Of a stretch of 5,436 nucleotides of DNA, positions 5,266 to 5,436 are shown piece by piece. This DNA comes from Methanocorpusculaceae archaeon UBA456. Its GTDB lineage: Archaea; Halobacteriota; Methanomicrobia; Methanomicrobiales; Methanocorpusculaceae. The stretch covers positions 1-5,436 of the forward strand of contig DAJQ01000006.1 of the NCBI GenBank assembly GCA_002496395.1, read 5' to 3'. The first letter of the stretch is position 1. Every line of letters starts with the position of its first letter. A model generated the notes under the pieces. It was not told where the DNA came from. It saw nothing but the letters and a program-made list of their open reading frames with translations, and ran no database searches. A program made the position numbers and the translations under genes.

Positions 5266-5436
5266 GTACTCTGGGTATACAAAACCGTGGAGGGGGTTCT
5301 CTTTCCTCTTTTACTATTCAGAGGATCGAATGAGTGCCTTTCCTCTATTTTTCTGAAGAAGAAGTCTCACAAGAGGGAGAAAGATGATGGCATCATTCCT
5401 CCCGGTAATCCTCAGCTGACATACTCCCACGGCTAA
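5266..5436. other. Right end of the window: no firm gene, ambiguous open frames
   Basis: Past the repeat gene there is GAGG (5290-5293), then CCTC followed by TTTT (5305-5312), which could be a weak terminator. On the minus strand 5314-5436 is open for 40 codons to the window edge, reading QLRITGRNDAIIFLPLVRLL and then QKNRGKALIRSSE before TAG and an adjoining TAA; it could be the C-terminus of a converging gene. The plus strand is also open in one frame to a TAA at 5434-5436. Neither can be chosen from this much sequence. Confidence 0.25.

Noticed and set aside
5263..5436. Readthrough of the TAA at 5263-5265 to extend the repeat protein to the TAA at 5434-5436
   Set aside because: The protein ends naturally at WNGVRRGE, as expected for the repeat, and the downstream translation is of different character with no repeat pattern.

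Overview
The window looks like a piece of a methanogenic archaeal genome, most likely Methanomicrobiales. The grounds are a receiver-PAS protein with the linker style common in that order, a membrane-anchored protein with two winged-helix domains, several exported proteins with no recognisable enzyme motif, a surface beta-propeller with a C-terminal membrane anchor, and archaeal-type TATA and T-rich signals. No rRNA, tRNA, CRISPR array, transposase or integrase is visible. The taxonomic call rests on protein style, not on a marker gene.

Layout. (1) 26-646, minus: a response-regulator gene (receiver domain then PAS domain) with an in-frame TAA in the receiver domain and a second stop inside the PAS domain; it looks like a decaying gene. 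(2) 774-1589 and 1607-2320, both minus, 17 bases apart and probably one operon: an exported protein, then a transmembrane regulator with two cytoplasmic winged-helix domains. (3) 2321-2611: an AT-rich divergent promoter region. (4) 2612-3313 and 3348-4577, both plus, 34 bases apart and probably one operon: a second exported protein sharing its first mature 65 residues with the one across the promoter, then a membrane-anchored beta-propeller. (5) 4578-4812: a T-rich terminator-like stretch and an open minus-strand fragment that looks like the end of a broken gene. (6) 4813-5265, plus: the 3' part of a gene of tandem lipocalin-like repeats that has lost its 5' end. (7) 5266-5436: no gene that can be supported firmly.

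How it may work. The core (774-4577) is a symmetric locus. Two secreted paralogues with a near-identical N-terminal module and unrelated C-terminal domains are transcribed away from each other. One arm carries a membrane-spanning DNA-binding regulator and the other a surface beta-propeller. A reasonable inference is a cell-surface sensing or adhesion system in which the shared module docks to a common partner and the regulator reports envelope state to the shared promoter. This is not proved by the sequence. Both flanks (26-646 and 4637-5265) hold broken or truncated genes, as expected of an accessory region under turnover.
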